Made by a program: the position numbers and the translations under genes
The notes under the pieces: model-generated
The model's input: the letters and a program-made list of their open reading frames with translations, nothing else
What the model was told of the DNA's origin: nothing
Databases searched by the model: none
Assembly: GCA_037577475.1 (NCBI GenBank)
Contig: JBAGJB010000195.1
Span: 38,501 to 102,500 of the forward strand
DNA from: Chaunax sp. Z400
Lineage: Eukaryota; Chordata; Actinopteri; Lophiiformes; Chaunacidae
Reading direction: 5' to 3'
Length of the DNA stretch: 64,000 nt
Shown here: positions 10,046 through 24,203 of the stretch, in pieces
How positions within the stretch are numbered: position 1 is the stretch's first letter
How the letters are laid out: every line of letters begins with the position of its first letter

Positions 10046-11552
10046 TTGTGCCTGAAGTGATCAACTATTCTAAGTCTGTTTAATGTTTCATCAGCGCCAT
10101 CACATCCTCCACCGATGGAGCACAGAGGGGAGGGCTACACTGTATGGTAAATAACTGATGACATCATCAGTGGCAGTAATCCCACATATCAAATACCATT
10201 AAAGAATAGCAGAGCAAATACCGTACATATATCACCAAGTATGATTTTAGTTTTCAGGTAGTTTTTGTGTCACTAGAGTGAAGATGCTCCACCTTCAGCC
10301 CTCCATCATCACACTCCTTATCGAGTCCTAATCTTAATGGACAACTTCATAACAAAACGCCCTTTTTCTAATACCTCTGAGTGTAAATAAATACTGCTGT
10401 GAAACTCATGAGTAATGCTGCTTGATAGATGTACAGGCGTTTCTAGAAAACTACGTGAAAAAGAGTTAACGCCTGCTTTTCAACCTTCATCACCCACAAG
10501 CACGTCCAGTCAGAACTCCTCTTCCTCTTGGTTGCTGCCATGATTCACTGTACAGAACCACTCATCAGGCTCATTTCCATGCCCCAGCCTTTATAGGGTG
10601 AACATGGTTTTATGAATGGGATTATTTTTTTGCCACATGCCCTTTTACTGACCTGTTTAGTGAGATCTTGGGTCTGTGCTCTTCAGGGCTGAGATGTGAA
10701 ACACACTAAAGACATTTCCCAGAGCTCTGGACACATATGCATCATCCATTATGTAGAATGACTGATTGCTTGCCAGAGTAAATTCTTTTCTTCCAAACTA
10801 AAGATTGTACCATTTTATTAGATCTAGTTTGCTCTACCTGGATGTCGGCACAATCCATTCAGTTTTACTCAACTCCTTGGTGGTTGATTAATAGGATCAG
10901 GTTAAGCTGAGAATAAGTGGGCTCTATGGATAGCTCAGTCTTCTCCCACCACATCAAACTGAAGAGGTGCAGACATGCCAAGGCCTTCCTATAATCTCTG
11001 ACATTTAAAGGCAGCTCATTCAGAACAGCAGCATTTCTCTTCTTCCTGTTCAGCAGCTCATTCTGAACAACACCCTCCCATCAGCACAAACATCAGAATG
11101 ACTTGGTTTGGTTTTGCAACCATTGTTTTATTAATTTGTAATATATAAATTACTTTTAAAAATGTGAGAAGCAGAAGCACCTTCGAGAAGGACATGGCGT
11201 GAAAACACAGGAGTTATAGAAAACCTAGACTGTGTTTACAGAAGCCATTTTTGCCTGCCAGTGTCCACTTTTCTCAGACTCTTCTTTTGCCTCTCCAAAC
11301 CGTATCTGTCAGTCTTTATTCAGTTCCAGAGCAGCTGTGGGCAGGATCTGTCTTATTGTCTAAAAAAGATAAATGGGCCTCGCCTCCCTCCCCGTGCTGG
11401 CTCAGGTCCTTCTCCTGTGGCGCTCAGTCCATCCAGATCAGTGCAATGTGAGGGCAACTCACAGCAGCCATAGCCCAGGGTCTGGGGGATGGGGGAGTCG
11501 GGCAATGGTGGCATCTGGCGGCGTGCTCGCACCTCCTCCTCCTCCTCAGAGC
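10046..11552. other. Intergenic sequence and presumed NAA15 3' UTR
   Basis: No exon is recognisable. The part just below 11,553 would be the 3' UTR of the minus-strand NAA15 gene. A 67-codon minus frame at 11,353-11,556 is only an out-of-phase read of the last NAA15 exon and its flank. Confidence 0.5.
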
Positions 11553-11930
11553 TCACATTTCGTTTGCCATGTCATCGTGCTCTCCTGCCGACAGGTCGCC
11601 GTTGGCACTGATTGTGGTGCTGTTGTCTTGGTAGCCAGGAGGCATGAAGGCCAGGCTGTAGGGGTAGATGTTGTGGCAGGCGGCTCGGTAAACCTCAGCA
11701 GCCTTCTGCTGGTCCTCGCCTAGCTGCCCGCCACGCAAAGCCTCCAGCACATCGGTACAGATCTGACGCAAACACACAGTTAGTTCACCGGAACTGTGTG
11801 ACATGTTCTGAACCACAGATTGCACCACCCACCTGTATGCTTCTCCCACACAGCGACTCATCCAGGGCTGTAGCTATCTCACAGGCCATCTTGTCAGAGG
11901 AAGGCTCCAGGTAGACCATCATCTTAGCAG
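11553..11930 (-). pseudogene. naa15: NAA15 (NatA auxiliary subunit), last two exons
   Basis: Exon 11,833-11,930 encodes KMMVYLEPSSDKMACEIATA and then LDESLCGRSIQ. Exon 11,553-11,762 encodes ICTDVLEALRGGQLGEDQQ, YRAACHNIYPYSLAFMPPGY and the stop after DDMANEM. This matches the C-terminus of vertebrate NAA15, whose human form ends in a similar NGDSS...ELANEI tail. NAA15 anchors the NAA10 N-terminal acetyltransferase to the ribosome. Splice sites are canonical and the junction is in frame. The next exon upstream that I can find belongs to residues some 450-500 positions earlier (15,139-15,292), so the middle of the gene is missing here. Confidence 0.85.
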
Positions 11931-12416
11931 CTGGGAATAAAGAGAGACACACTGATTATGAGTGTTTCAGATGAAAAGTCTGAAGAAACAGCTGCTGTGT
12001 TAATGCAGCAGCATGCAGCTAAACACACAGCACCAGAAAAACTCCACCCATCTAGTACTGAGTCATAACACTGTCAGACTCATGAAGGACATGTGGAATC
12101 AGTTCATCATCTCTACATTCTCTCACACTTCACTGGTATGTGAACAGGACAGCAGCAGGGCAACACCAGCTGAGGTGGAAACAGCCCAGGGGAGTAAGGA
12201 AAGGATCGGCTTCATGGATGCTGATGAGGGCTCAAAGTAAGGATAGTCTGTAACCTCAGGTTAGTACATCTAGCAACTCACCTGCTAAAATAGAATAAAA
12301 ACACTTTTGTGGCGCTAGAGATGGGATGTGTACGGCTGCAGAGGTTACAGCTTTCACAGTATAACATAACATTTGATGGTTACAATTACAGGCGTCTCAG
12401 ACATCGTAGCAAAGGG

Positions 12417-12420
<4 letters not shown>

Positions 12421-12498
<78 letters not shown>

Positions 12499-12615
12499 TG
12501 TGTGAGTGTGTGTCGTGTGTGTGTCGTGTGTGTGTGATGTGTGAGTGTGTGTGTGTATGTGATGTGTGAGTGTCTGTGTGTGTGTGTCGTGTGTGTGTGA
12601 TGTGTGAGTGTGTGT

Positions 12616-12653
<38 letters not shown>

Positions 12654-12667
12654 TGTGTGAGTGTGTG

Positions 12668-12725
<58 letters not shown>

Positions 12726-12726
12726 T

Positions 12727-12785
<59 letters not shown>

Positions 12786-12800
12786 ATGTGTGAGTGTGTG

Positions 12801-12868
<68 letters not shown>

Positions 12869-13668
12869 TGTGTGAGTGTGTGTCGTGTGTGTGTCGTGTG
12901 TGTGTGATGTGTGAGTGTGTGTGTGTATGTGATGTGTGAGTGTGTGTGTGTGTGTGTCGTGTGTGTGAGTGATGTGTGAGTGTGTGTGTGTGTGTGTCGT
13001 GTGTGTGTGATGTGTGAGTGTGTGTGTGTATGTGATGTGTGAGTGTGTGTGTGTGTGTGTGTCGTGTATGTGAGTGATGTGTGAGTGTGTGTGTGTGTGT
13101 GTCGTGTGTGTGTGATGTGTGAGTGTGTGTGTGTATGTGATGTGTGAGTGTGTGTGTGTGTGTGTGTCGTGTGTGTATGTGAGTGATGTGTGAGTGTGTG
13201 TGTGTCTGTGTGTGTGTGTCTGTGTGTGTGTGTGTGTGTCTGTGTGTGTGTGTCGTGTGTGTGTGATGTGTGAGTGTGTGTCTGTGTGTGTGTCGTGTGT
13301 GAGTGATGTGTGTGTGTGTGATGTGTGAGTGTGTGTGTGTGTGATGTGTGAGTGTGTGTGTGTATGTGATGTGTGAGTGTGTGTCTGTGTGTGTGTCGTG
13401 TGTGAGTGATGTGTGTGTGTGTGTGATGTGTGAGTGTGTGTGTGTGTGATGTGTGAGTGTGTGTGTGTGTGATGTGTGAGTGTCTGTGTGACACACACAC
13501 ACACAGACACACACACACAGACACACACACACACAGACACACACACACACACACAGACACACACACACAGACACACACACACACACAGACACACACACAC
13601 ACACACACACACAGACACACACACACACAGACACACACACACACAGACACACAGACACACACACACAG

Positions 13669-13700
<32 letters not shown>

Positions 13701-13793
13701 ACACACACACAGACACACACACACACAGACACACACACAGACACACACACACAGACACACACACACAGACACACAGACACACACACACACACA

Positions 13794-13882
<89 letters not shown>

Positions 13883-13945
13883 ACACACACACAGACACAC
13901 AGACACACAGACACACACACACACAGACACACGCACACACACACA
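12421..13945. repeat. 1.5-kb (GT)n tract switching to (AC)n at 13,490/13,491
   Basis: From 12,421 to 13,490 the plus strand is GT-rich with periodic 'gatgtgtgagtgtgtgt' and 'gtcgtgtgtg' interruptions. At 13,490/13,491 it flips to CA-rich with 'acacagacac' interruptions up to 13,945. The two arms are therefore complementary, giving a long imperfect inverted repeat. Six overlapping 'proteins' of only C/V or H/T residues are readable, and none is real. The tract sits where the middle exons of NAA15 should be. Confidence 0.97.
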
Positions 13946-15138
13946 TTAGTCATTTCACCCCATTGAAAGGTTTCAGATCTCTCTGGCGCCCCAAACAAAG
14001 CACTGCCTAAGACACATAAAAATAAAACAACATAAGTAAACCTGGTCTGTCAGGTGCAGCATTAGTATGACAGACTTTGCTGTAGTATTTTTTTATATTG
14101 TTCACATTATCACACCCTGTTCCTACAGACTGCAGTAGGACACCTACCTAAGACACATTTTGTAAGGAAGAAGCATCAAACGATGCACTAAACACCATTC
14201 AAAAGCTGAAGCAGAAAGCCAGAGTTGACCAAGAAAACTCATAACCTCTCTTGTGATACTCGTATCTATTCGTTAACGGGGGTTTTAGGTCTTATTGAGG
14301 CGGCTGATGCAATGAAAGCCTGGCTATAGCTTGTTTTAGACAGACACCACAAAATAGTCCCTTCTCTATGACACGTTTTGTTCGTTTGCACTGAACAAGA
14401 CAACGGTGGAGTAAAGCCACTCCGGTGTGTGATTTTAAATAGCAAGCTGGGGTTCCACTAGCAAAAGACACACAAACCCACCGTAAGCCTTCATTGTGTT
14501 TATACAAAACATCAGGGTGGAATAACCACCAGTCCCGCCTTGAAAAAGCTGTGTAAACATGTCTACCTTGCTTTGTACTATATCCTTCACAAATGGAGGA
14601 TCCCTCCATGACATTTAGATCTACTGTATGAGAGCTTTACACTTCAATTAGTTCATGTAAAAATGGACAAAGATTTGTGTCCACCTGTATGCCGATATAG
14701 TTCAGCTGTCAAAGACCGTTACGTCTGTAGAAACTAGAGATGGGCATTTCAACAGTCTGACGATGAAGCGTTACTGACATCTGAGTTTTATTATTGACAA
14801 TATGACAGTATCTTAGTTCCTCAGAGTTACAGTGGAATGCATGTATGGCCAATAAGTCACTGGTGAATGAGACAAATGACACAAATCTAATACTGGATAT
14901 ATGGATTTATATCCAAAAACACAATTTCAGCACCAACTACACACAAAGCTGCACTGAAACATGAAGAGTGCATCTTAAATCCTGCAGTTAGATGGGACTA
15001 GAAGTGACAGATGAAAAAGATGTGTTTTCTTCAGGGCAGCAGGGGAACGTTGTGTCCAGGGAACGCTGAGGAACTTACTGACCTTTGGAGCAGCTCTACC
15101 TGAACACACAAACTTAACGTAGGATAGCATCCACCCAC
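13946..15138. other. Residual NAA15 intron, no exon recognised
   Basis: I searched the minus strand for the TPR exons of NAA15 and found none. A 105-codon minus frame at 14,292-14,609 has no domain I know and lies in what looks like a degraded mobile element. Confidence 0.45.
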
Positions 15139-17234
<2,096 letters not shown>

Positions 17235-18510
17235 TATACTGAACAAAATTATAAACGCAACACTTTTGTTTCAGCTCCAATTTTTCATGTGTTGAAAGCA
17301 AAGATCTAAAACTTTTTCTATGTACACAAAAGGCCCATTTCTCTCAAATTTTGTTCACAAACTTGTTTAAATCTGTGTTAGTGAGCACTTCTCCTTTGCA
17401 GAGATAATCCATCCACCTGACAGGTGTGGCATATCAAGATGCTGATTAGACAGCATGATTATTGCACAGGTGTGCCTTAGGTTGGTCACAATAAAAGGCC
17501 ACTCTAAAATGTGCAGTTTCATCACACAGCACAACGCCACAGATGTCGCAAGTTGTGAGGGAGCGTGCAATTGGCATGCTGACTGCAGGAATGTCCACCA
17601 GAGCTGTTGCCCGTGAATTGAATGTTCATTTCTCTCCCATAAGCCGTCTCCAAAGTCGTTTCCGAGACTTTGGCAGTGCATCCAACCGGCCTGACAAACG
17701 CAGACCACGTGTAACCATGCCAGCCAGGACCTCCACATCCAGCATCTTCCCCTGCAAGATCGTCTGAGACCAGCCACCCGGACAGCTGATGCAACAATTG
17801 GTTTGCATAACCAAAGAATTTCTGCACAAACTGTCAGAAACCGTCTCAGGGAAGCTCATCTGCATGCTCGTCGTCCTCACCGGGGTCTTGACCTGACTGC
17901 AGTTCGTCGTCGTAACCGACTTGAGTGGGCAAATGCTCACCTTCGATGGTGTCTGTCACTTTGGAGAAGTGTTCTCTTCACGGATGAATCCCGGTTTTCA
18001 CTGTACCGGGCAGATGGCAGACAGCGTGTATGGCGTCATGTGGGTGAGCGGTTTGCTGATGTCAACGTTGTGAATAGAGTGTCCTATGGTGGCGGTGGGG
18101 TTATGGTATGGGCAGGCATATGCTACGGACAACCAACACAGGTGCATTTTATTGATGGCATTGTGAATGCACAGAGATACCGTGACGAGATCCTGAGGCC
18201 CGTTGTTGTGCCATTCATCCACCACCATCACCTCATGTTGCAGCATTATAATGCACGGCCCCACGTTGCAAGGATCTGTACACAATTCCTGGAAGCTGAA
18301 AACATCCCAGTCCTTGCATGGCCTCCATACTCCCCGGACATGTCACCCATTGAGCATGTTTGGGATGCTCTGGATCGGTGTATATGACAGCGTGTTCCAG
18401 TTCCTGCCAATATCCAGTAACTTCGCACAGCCATTGAAGAGGAGTGGACCGACATTCCACAGGCCACAATCAACAACAAAAGTGTTGCGTTTATATTTTT
18501 GTTCAGTATA
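17235..18510 (+). mobile_element. Tc1-like DNA transposon, complete ends, dead transposase
   Basis: The left end 'tatactgaacaaaattataa' and the right end, complementary to 'tatactgaacaaaaatataa', form inverted termini of about 33 bp that share the block 'aacgcaacactttt'. They are flanked by TA, as expected of Tc1/mariner insertion. The length of about 1.27 kb is typical of an autonomous copy. It encodes one transposase on the plus strand, broken as described in the next entry. It lies between NAA15 and the start of the duplicated block at 19,088. Confidence 0.93.
17543..18387 (+). pseudogene. Tc1-like transposase with frameshift and catalytic Asp to Tyr
   Basis: 17,543-17,767 encodes the N-terminal paired-like helix-turn-helix (MSQVVRERAIGMLTAGMSTR, then LQSRFRDFGSASNRP). 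A one-base loss near 17,727 shifts the frame. 17,803-18,387 carries the catalytic domain with FTDESRFSLYRADGRQRVWR (first Asp), GGGGVMVWAGI and SPDMSPIEHVWD (third acidic residue). The second catalytic position, normally Asp in QxDNARPH, is Tyr here (TAT at 18,247-18,249, QHYNARPH). The open frame also stops early after ALDRCI, where family members continue about 20 residues. The element can neither make nor use this enzyme, although its ends could still be moved in trans. Confidence 0.93.
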
Positions 18511-19087
18511 ATAAGCTTGCGTAAGGCTGCTCTAGTACAGTCATACAGTAACATCATTTAAAATGACTTGTCACCAACTAAAAACAACCACATTACATAA
18601 CTAACTACTAACGACATTAGTCAAGTTTTAGCGGGGAGATCCTGCTGTCCTGTTCCCCAGCTGCATGCGAGGACTCAGTCCAACATACGAGTGACCCAAG
18701 CTGGGCTACGGGAGCAGAGGCTGCCACTGAACCCACCTGAGGAAGAAGGTCTGTTCAAGGCAGTCCCCTTACACCTTTATCGAGCCTCACCGTTGTGTGT
18801 TAAAGTCACAATGGCAGAACGGAGCAGCTCGCTATCCAGTTTCTGTTTCTGTATATTTCCTGTCTTTTACAGGAAATATCTGTTGAAGTCCAACAGACTT
18901 AAATCTCTCCAGACATAATGTCTGTTGAAAACAGTTCTCGTGTGTTCACACCAAACATGAAGCAATTTTTGTGTGGTGTAATTATATAAAGTCAATGCAA
19001 AGAGTATTCAGTGAGTTAAAAATATTCAACTTGAATGAAAAACTTCCATGTTTCATGGGGACACACAGAAACACACAACCTTGGTGC
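18511..19087. other. Unique flank left of the duplication, no gene seen
   Basis: No exon or known repeat is recognisable. Identity with the 56-kb region begins only at 19,088, so this stretch marks the left junction of the duplicated block. Confidence 0.5.
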
Positions 19088-19779
19088 CTGCTGTGGAAAA
19101 GATGTTTAGCCACAGCTTTGACACACAACTATCATTTTCAAAAGTATGACATTAAAACCAAGACAATATTTAAAAACTATTTACCAAAGTCATTATGGAT
19201 GCTCCCTGGAGACATCTCAGTTCTCCTGATACTTTTCCAGTATTACAGGATTTACTCCTCATAGTCACACAAAGGGTTTATGTGTTTACAGCTACATACA
19301 GTTTCATAATGTCCCTATGAAACTCTGAGTTTGACCAATAAACAGAGTTTTGGTCATGGAGGTGGTTTGCTGGTAAGTTGAGCAATGACACCATCTATTG
19401 AATTCACTGCTGCTGCTCCTACCTGTACACTGAAGAAAGGCTGAAACTATTCACACATTCATCCGTTTGTCATTTGATAGAATGAATTTCAATTCTGATA
19501 GCTTAATTATTTATCAGGTAAAAAGACAAACTGTTCCCCAGCATGAACTGAATACACCAGTTGTTTGGGCTGTTGTTCACACTACAAACACATATTGATC
19601 TATGTCAACGAGGGTTGGAGCAGGTTTTGTGATCTGCTACGTTTGTCTGATTGTTTGCACGATATCTCAAAAATTTGTCAACAGATTTTGAACTTTTTCT
19701 GTAAGGTTGTAACTTGGACAAATGTATTTTTTGACATTAATATGGGTGCGAATGCAGATTGTGGATCATTTGGATGTGT

Positions 19780-19990
19780 GAGATTTGCTGGGGGGCAAAT
19801 ATGGGGGGTAGAGACATGGCACCGCCACCAATACTTAGCTGTGACAATAGAGATTTGGTCATTAAATGGATTCCATGTATATGAGAAGGTAAGCAATAAA
19901 TCTAGATGACAGAAGAATAGATCCAGATCAGCCATAAAGAAAAATCATGATAAACACATGATTCCTAATGCTAGGAGCAGGTTTACAGGG
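19780..19990. repeat. Diverged dispersed repeat shared with 53,010-53,225
   Basis: Blocks such as 'catggcaccgccaccaatac' and 'aaatggattccatgtatatg' recur, diverged, as 'cagggcactgccaccaatat' and 'aaatggatctgtgaaaggta' near 53,040-53,105, in the same order and followed by similar 'ataaagaaaaatcatgataa' sequence. The duplicate of this copy lies at 57,044-57,254. Minus frames in both loci begin MADLDLF or MAYCYLD and share SQIHLRDSK-like pieces only loosely. I take it as an old mobile-element fragment of unknown class. Confidence 0.55.
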
Positions 19991-19999
19991 TCAGTCAAT

Positions 20000-22470
20000 C
20001 AGCTGGTGTTGGTGAACAACATGAGGCAGATCATCATAGTGTGTGCTGTCTCCTGGTTACAATGATACAACGATTGATGATCTCACGATGACACAATGAA
20101 ATGTGAGGCTGTGAACACAAGCTCACCCATTTCTTCTTTCAGAGGCCTGAATGCTGATGAAGATTTCTGATTCAACAGTGAGAAATAATTCTTACAGGAT
20201 TTTCTTTTGACATAGCTAGGGAACTATTCTCTAATGTTCAGGTTTTAGGACAAAGCCAAGTGCTTCCTAGATGTTTGTGTGCTAATTGTGGACTGTATTA
20301 CTGCTGGCTGTGCAACAAACTGCTCAATATTACCTGAACTTTCAAAATATGACAATGCTTTGTGGAAGCCAGGCAAATTAATGTGATCATTAAATTAAAA
20401 ACAGAGGTTTTGCATTAGATTTACAGTAGTTGAACTCATAAACAGTCAGTAAAGGGACATTTACCTCTTTCTTCTATGTTGCCCAATGAACAGGTCGTCT
20501 GTATTTAAAACTGATGATGTGTTTGCTTCTGATTGGTCAACAAGAGGTAGGCAAACTAGACATCTATGTAATACAGGTAATAATATTGGACACAGTTATG
20601 TTTTTGTGGTAGCAACGAATTTAAACATCCAACCAGCTCCCTCTCATTTAAACATCATAACCTGCCTCACACTAAAACTGAAGAACTACATTCCAAAGAA
20701 TAAGATCCAAACCACATGGTGCTGTTTGTTCTTATCTGGGCCATCAGTTCAATACATGTGATATCACAACAAAGCCTTTCCTCAATGGTCACTTACTTCC
20801 TTTTTGTAACCACATTTCCCAGTCTTCATCTGGGTGGAGTTTGCTCACAACAATTTAATTTAACAGGTTATTTGTTCATTCATTGATTGGTTTATTGTGC
20901 CATGTGTTCTCAGGAAGTACTTTGGTGCATACTAGGCAGCGGGAAAACATGGCGACATCATTAAAAAAATGAAATGTATACAGTAGTGGTTTCATTTTGA
21001 TTCTGCTTTCAGGCCTCCTCTCATTTCTCTATATTTTGTCCTGTTTCATCTCCTCTCTCCTCCATCTTCCTGCATGTGAACCAGAAATTGATCTGTGTTC
21101 TATCTTGAAGGATGTTTCACTTCTTAAAATGCATCCAGAGGAGTGAGAAGGCCTGAGAGAAGGAGCTATGAGCAAGGATGTACAGGCGTATCCTCTGCAG
21201 ATGACTTATTAGAAATAGTTAATAGTAGTTAATAGTTAGTTAATGTACTAAATATGAAAAGTAATACAAATTAAGTCATAAAAAAAGAAATGGTTTGTAT
21301 TTTGCTACTGTGGGTCATGCATTTTAGACATCACCAAGGTCTGAACAGGACAGACTGCCTTTCACCCTCTGTGTAGCGCCTTAAGACTCTGTTCTAAATG
21401 CATTCCTTAATAATATATTCAAAATGTTAAAATTGGGTTGCATCACAAACATGTGGAGAAACTTCAGAGATGATCTCTCTAATCTTACAACCTTTTCCAA
21501 AACAGTTGGTATGCTGAGTAAAGTTATTCTGTTTATTTCTTTATTTCTTATTTCTTTATTTAGTCTCTTTTAGTTGCTAATCCAGGCCAAGGACAGACTG
21601 CATAGTTGTAGCAGAATGGGACACACCTACAGTTAGAAGAACAACTCTTCTTTAGGTGAGATCCTGAACCTCACCACTTTATTATCTCATGAACTGAGCT
21701 GTAATGAAACACTGCTGCTGGTTAGGAAGAACTGAAGACAGACACACTTTGTTTTAATGACTCCACTTTTACTCTGGAGTAAAAGAAAAGCAGTACTTTA
21801 AATATATAATGTATGTGCTGAGACTCATTCATCTGCATAGCTAATGAAAGTGAATAGAAATGGAAAGTTGTGTGTGCTGTTTGTGGAGCCTTAAAAAATC
21901 TGACAGCCAAGTTTTCCCTTGGCCTCATCAAATACGTAAAACTGAGGTTATCGCAATAGATGAAAATGTATTATACACGTAATACACTGTAGTGTTGAAT
22001 ATAATGATATATGATGATAACTGATATACCCATTAGTGTCAAATGCCCTGTTTGGATCTTTCCCGGGAGGAAAAATATTCCCAATGTGGAGGCCTTACAG
22101 AGAATGGTAAACAGATTCTGGTTACTGAGGAGGCCTCCACTAAAGACCTATTCTTATTCAACAGGGGTCCATGCTTGTTATGACCATATCAAGGCCACTG
22201 CTGGGGCTAAAGGAGTGCCTCAGCTCTCTGCATCCTTCCCCAGTAATGAGCAGAGCTCCTCCTAGTCACATTAGGTCACTTCACCAAGGTAGCAGAAACA
22301 AGAGCTGCCAGAGAATCAGGTAACACTTTGTATACCACTGTTAGCATATGCATACTAAACAATCACACTCTATATTGACGTATTATTGATTCTGTTATGT
22401 ATTGTACTAATGCATGTATTTATTATTTGTCATTTTATGTGTTTTCAGATACTCTATTGGGCAGTTCAGA
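20000..22470. other. No gene recognised in copy A
   Basis: The last TRAPPC11 exon(s), about 65 codons after GLKQ, should lie below 24,070 on the minus strand, but no match to that conserved end was found here. Several 60-90 codon open frames are unconserved in type and lack splice context. Confidence 0.4.
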
Positions 22471-22479
22471 TTATTAATG

Positions 22480-23270
22480 GTCAAAATATTCAGAATCAGA
22501 GTCAGAAAAGTTTGTGTGTGTGTTTGTGTGCACATACAAGGTATTTGACTTGGTGTTCTGATGCTAACACAAACCTTAACATAAATCTAAGTGCAGATAT
22601 AAAAAGAAATTGAGGTGGAAAATGTCTTCAATACGCAAGAAACATAAAATGTAATATATAGGAAACATCTGCAATATACAGAGCAGTGAAAATAAAAAAT
22701 AAAATAATGTGCAAATGCATGAGGATGTGCAAGGAGCATGTGCAAAAACAAAAATGTCTGTCATATGCACAGTTTGCAGTTGAGGCACAGCCATATATAG
22801 TGAGTGGGGGAGGATGGTCCATGTAATGCATGAGTCCTGGGACTATTAATGAATGTGTAGTGGGTATGGGGGGTAGAACAAGAGTCAGAGTCAGAGTTCG
22901 CTGTGCAGCTGTGCAGGGGGGCGGGTGACTGTGCCTTGTTGATGAGGCCAGTAGCAGACAGGAAGAAGATGTTTTTGTGGTGTGAGGTTTTGGTCCTGAT
23001 GGACCGCAGCCTCCTGCCAGAGTCTCAAAAAGTTTTTGTCCTGTGTGGGAGGGGCCGGCTACGATCTTCAGGGTCCCGGAGATGTAGAGGTCCTGAAGGG
23101 ATGGCAGGTTGCAGCCAATCACCTTCTCAGCTGATGATACGTTGCAGCCTGCCTTTGTCTCTGGCAGTGGCAGCAGCGTACCAGATGGTGATGGAGGAGG
23201 TGAGGACGGACTCAGTGATGGAGGTGTAGAAGTGCACCATCACTGGTTGAACATCCTCTGTTGTGCTTTG
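22480..23270 (-). mobile_element. Non-LTR retrotransposon, RT C-terminal fragment (copy A)
   Basis: On the minus strand, FYTSITESVLTSSITIWYAA is followed by EKVIGCNLPSLQDLYISG and GPSHTGQKLFETLAGGCG. This is the conserved C-terminus of fish Jockey/I-like LINE reverse transcriptases (VIxCxLPSLxDLY...DPSHPGHxLFxLLPSGRRYRS). Frame damage follows. The 3' tail around 22,500-22,600 includes 'catacaaggtatttgacttg', which is typical of these elements. It occupies the interval where the end of TRAPPC11 would be expected, and the duplicate is at 59,744-60,534. Confidence 0.7.
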
Positions 23271-23734
23271 TTTTTTTCGGGAGCTGATGTCACGTCAGGG
23301 CTAAAGTCTAACACCTCTTCGGCTTAACCTCCTCATCACATCGCTGAGTGACCCTCGTGGTGCCTTAAACACACCTCCTCTGTGTCCTTTCTAAAGTGCC
23401 AAGACTGCAGTCATTTTCAAGTTTAAACTGAATTCTAATGATGTGCACCTTGACTTTTCTCCAGCAGAGAGGAACCTAATTAAAAGTATGAGTCAAGGAT
23501 ATTCTGAAGGACTGAATCCATTACTGACATAATGCTTTTGTTTATCCAATTAGGTGCACACTAAATCAAGAATACATATACTCTTAGTCTCAGTGATATT
23601 TGTTGTGAGCATTTGGAATCCGGTGCCTGATGTGACCTGGCTCATAAAGACATTATAAACCCTGTTGTAAAGCAGGACGTAATCACATTTATTAACCATG
23701 AGAGCAACAGCAGTGAATATGTGTAATGGTTAGT

Positions 23735-23754
23735 CACACACACACACTGACACT

Positions 23755-23792
<38 letters not shown>
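23735..23792. repeat. (CA)n microsatellite, differs in length between copies
   Basis: This dinucleotide run is the only indel that separates copy A from copy B (60,999-61,054): two bases longer in A. Confidence 0.9.
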
Positions 23793-23796
<4 letters not shown>

Positions 23797-24069
23797 TCAT
23801 TTGGTGTCAGAAACAGTTAGCTGTAGAAACATTTCTCCTCATTCTGCCTTAAAGCATGAACCACATCTGTAACTAGACGTCACTCAGGGAGCGCAGACCT
23901 CCAACAAGTCAGTTCAGTTTCTCAATCATGTCATTACACCTAAAAGCACCACTCACTGCTTCCTCGTCCTTCAGTGTCTGAACAGGGGTTCTCAGCACAT
24001 CTTCCTGAGTCTCATTTCTCTTTGGTTCAGTTAAGAAACTACACATTTATTAAGAGAGCACAGTTGTAC

Positions 24070-24203
24070 CTGTTTGAGTCCAGAGAACATGAAGGCATCG
24101 GAGGGTTCAACAGCCATCTCCACCTCCTGCACCAGAGCCGTTCTGTTCTCTATGTGGTAACGAACAGAAACAGACTCTCTGACTCGCCCGAATGATGGTA
24201 GAT
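24070..24203 (-). pseudogene. trappc11: TRAPPC11 exon, last one recognisable (copy A)
   Basis: It encodes DLPSFGRVRESVSVRYHIEN and VEMAVEPSDAFMFSGLKQ in the C-terminal gryzun-type beta-sandwich region. The acceptor and donor are canonical (GTAC donor after CAG). The protein should continue for about 65 residues, but no further exon is visible before the LINE fragment or down to 19,088. Confidence 0.9.

Noticed and set aside
12354..13998. Open frames of 518-533 residues made of Cys/Val then His/Thr
   Set aside because: They are translations of the GT and AC dinucleotide tract in every frame and have no protein-like composition.
14292..14609. 105-codon minus frame considered as a missing NAA15 exon
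   Set aside because: It has no similarity to the TPR region and lacks flanking splice sites.
17803..18387. Domesticated transposase gene
   Set aside because: Intact transposon termini, TA flanks, a frameshift and a mutated catalytic Asp indicate an ordinary dead element.
23940..23990. Possible small TRAPPC11 3' exon (DVLRTPVQTLKDEEA on minus)
   Set aside because: It has AG and GT-like edges but no similarity to the conserved TRAPPC11 C-terminus. Too short to support.
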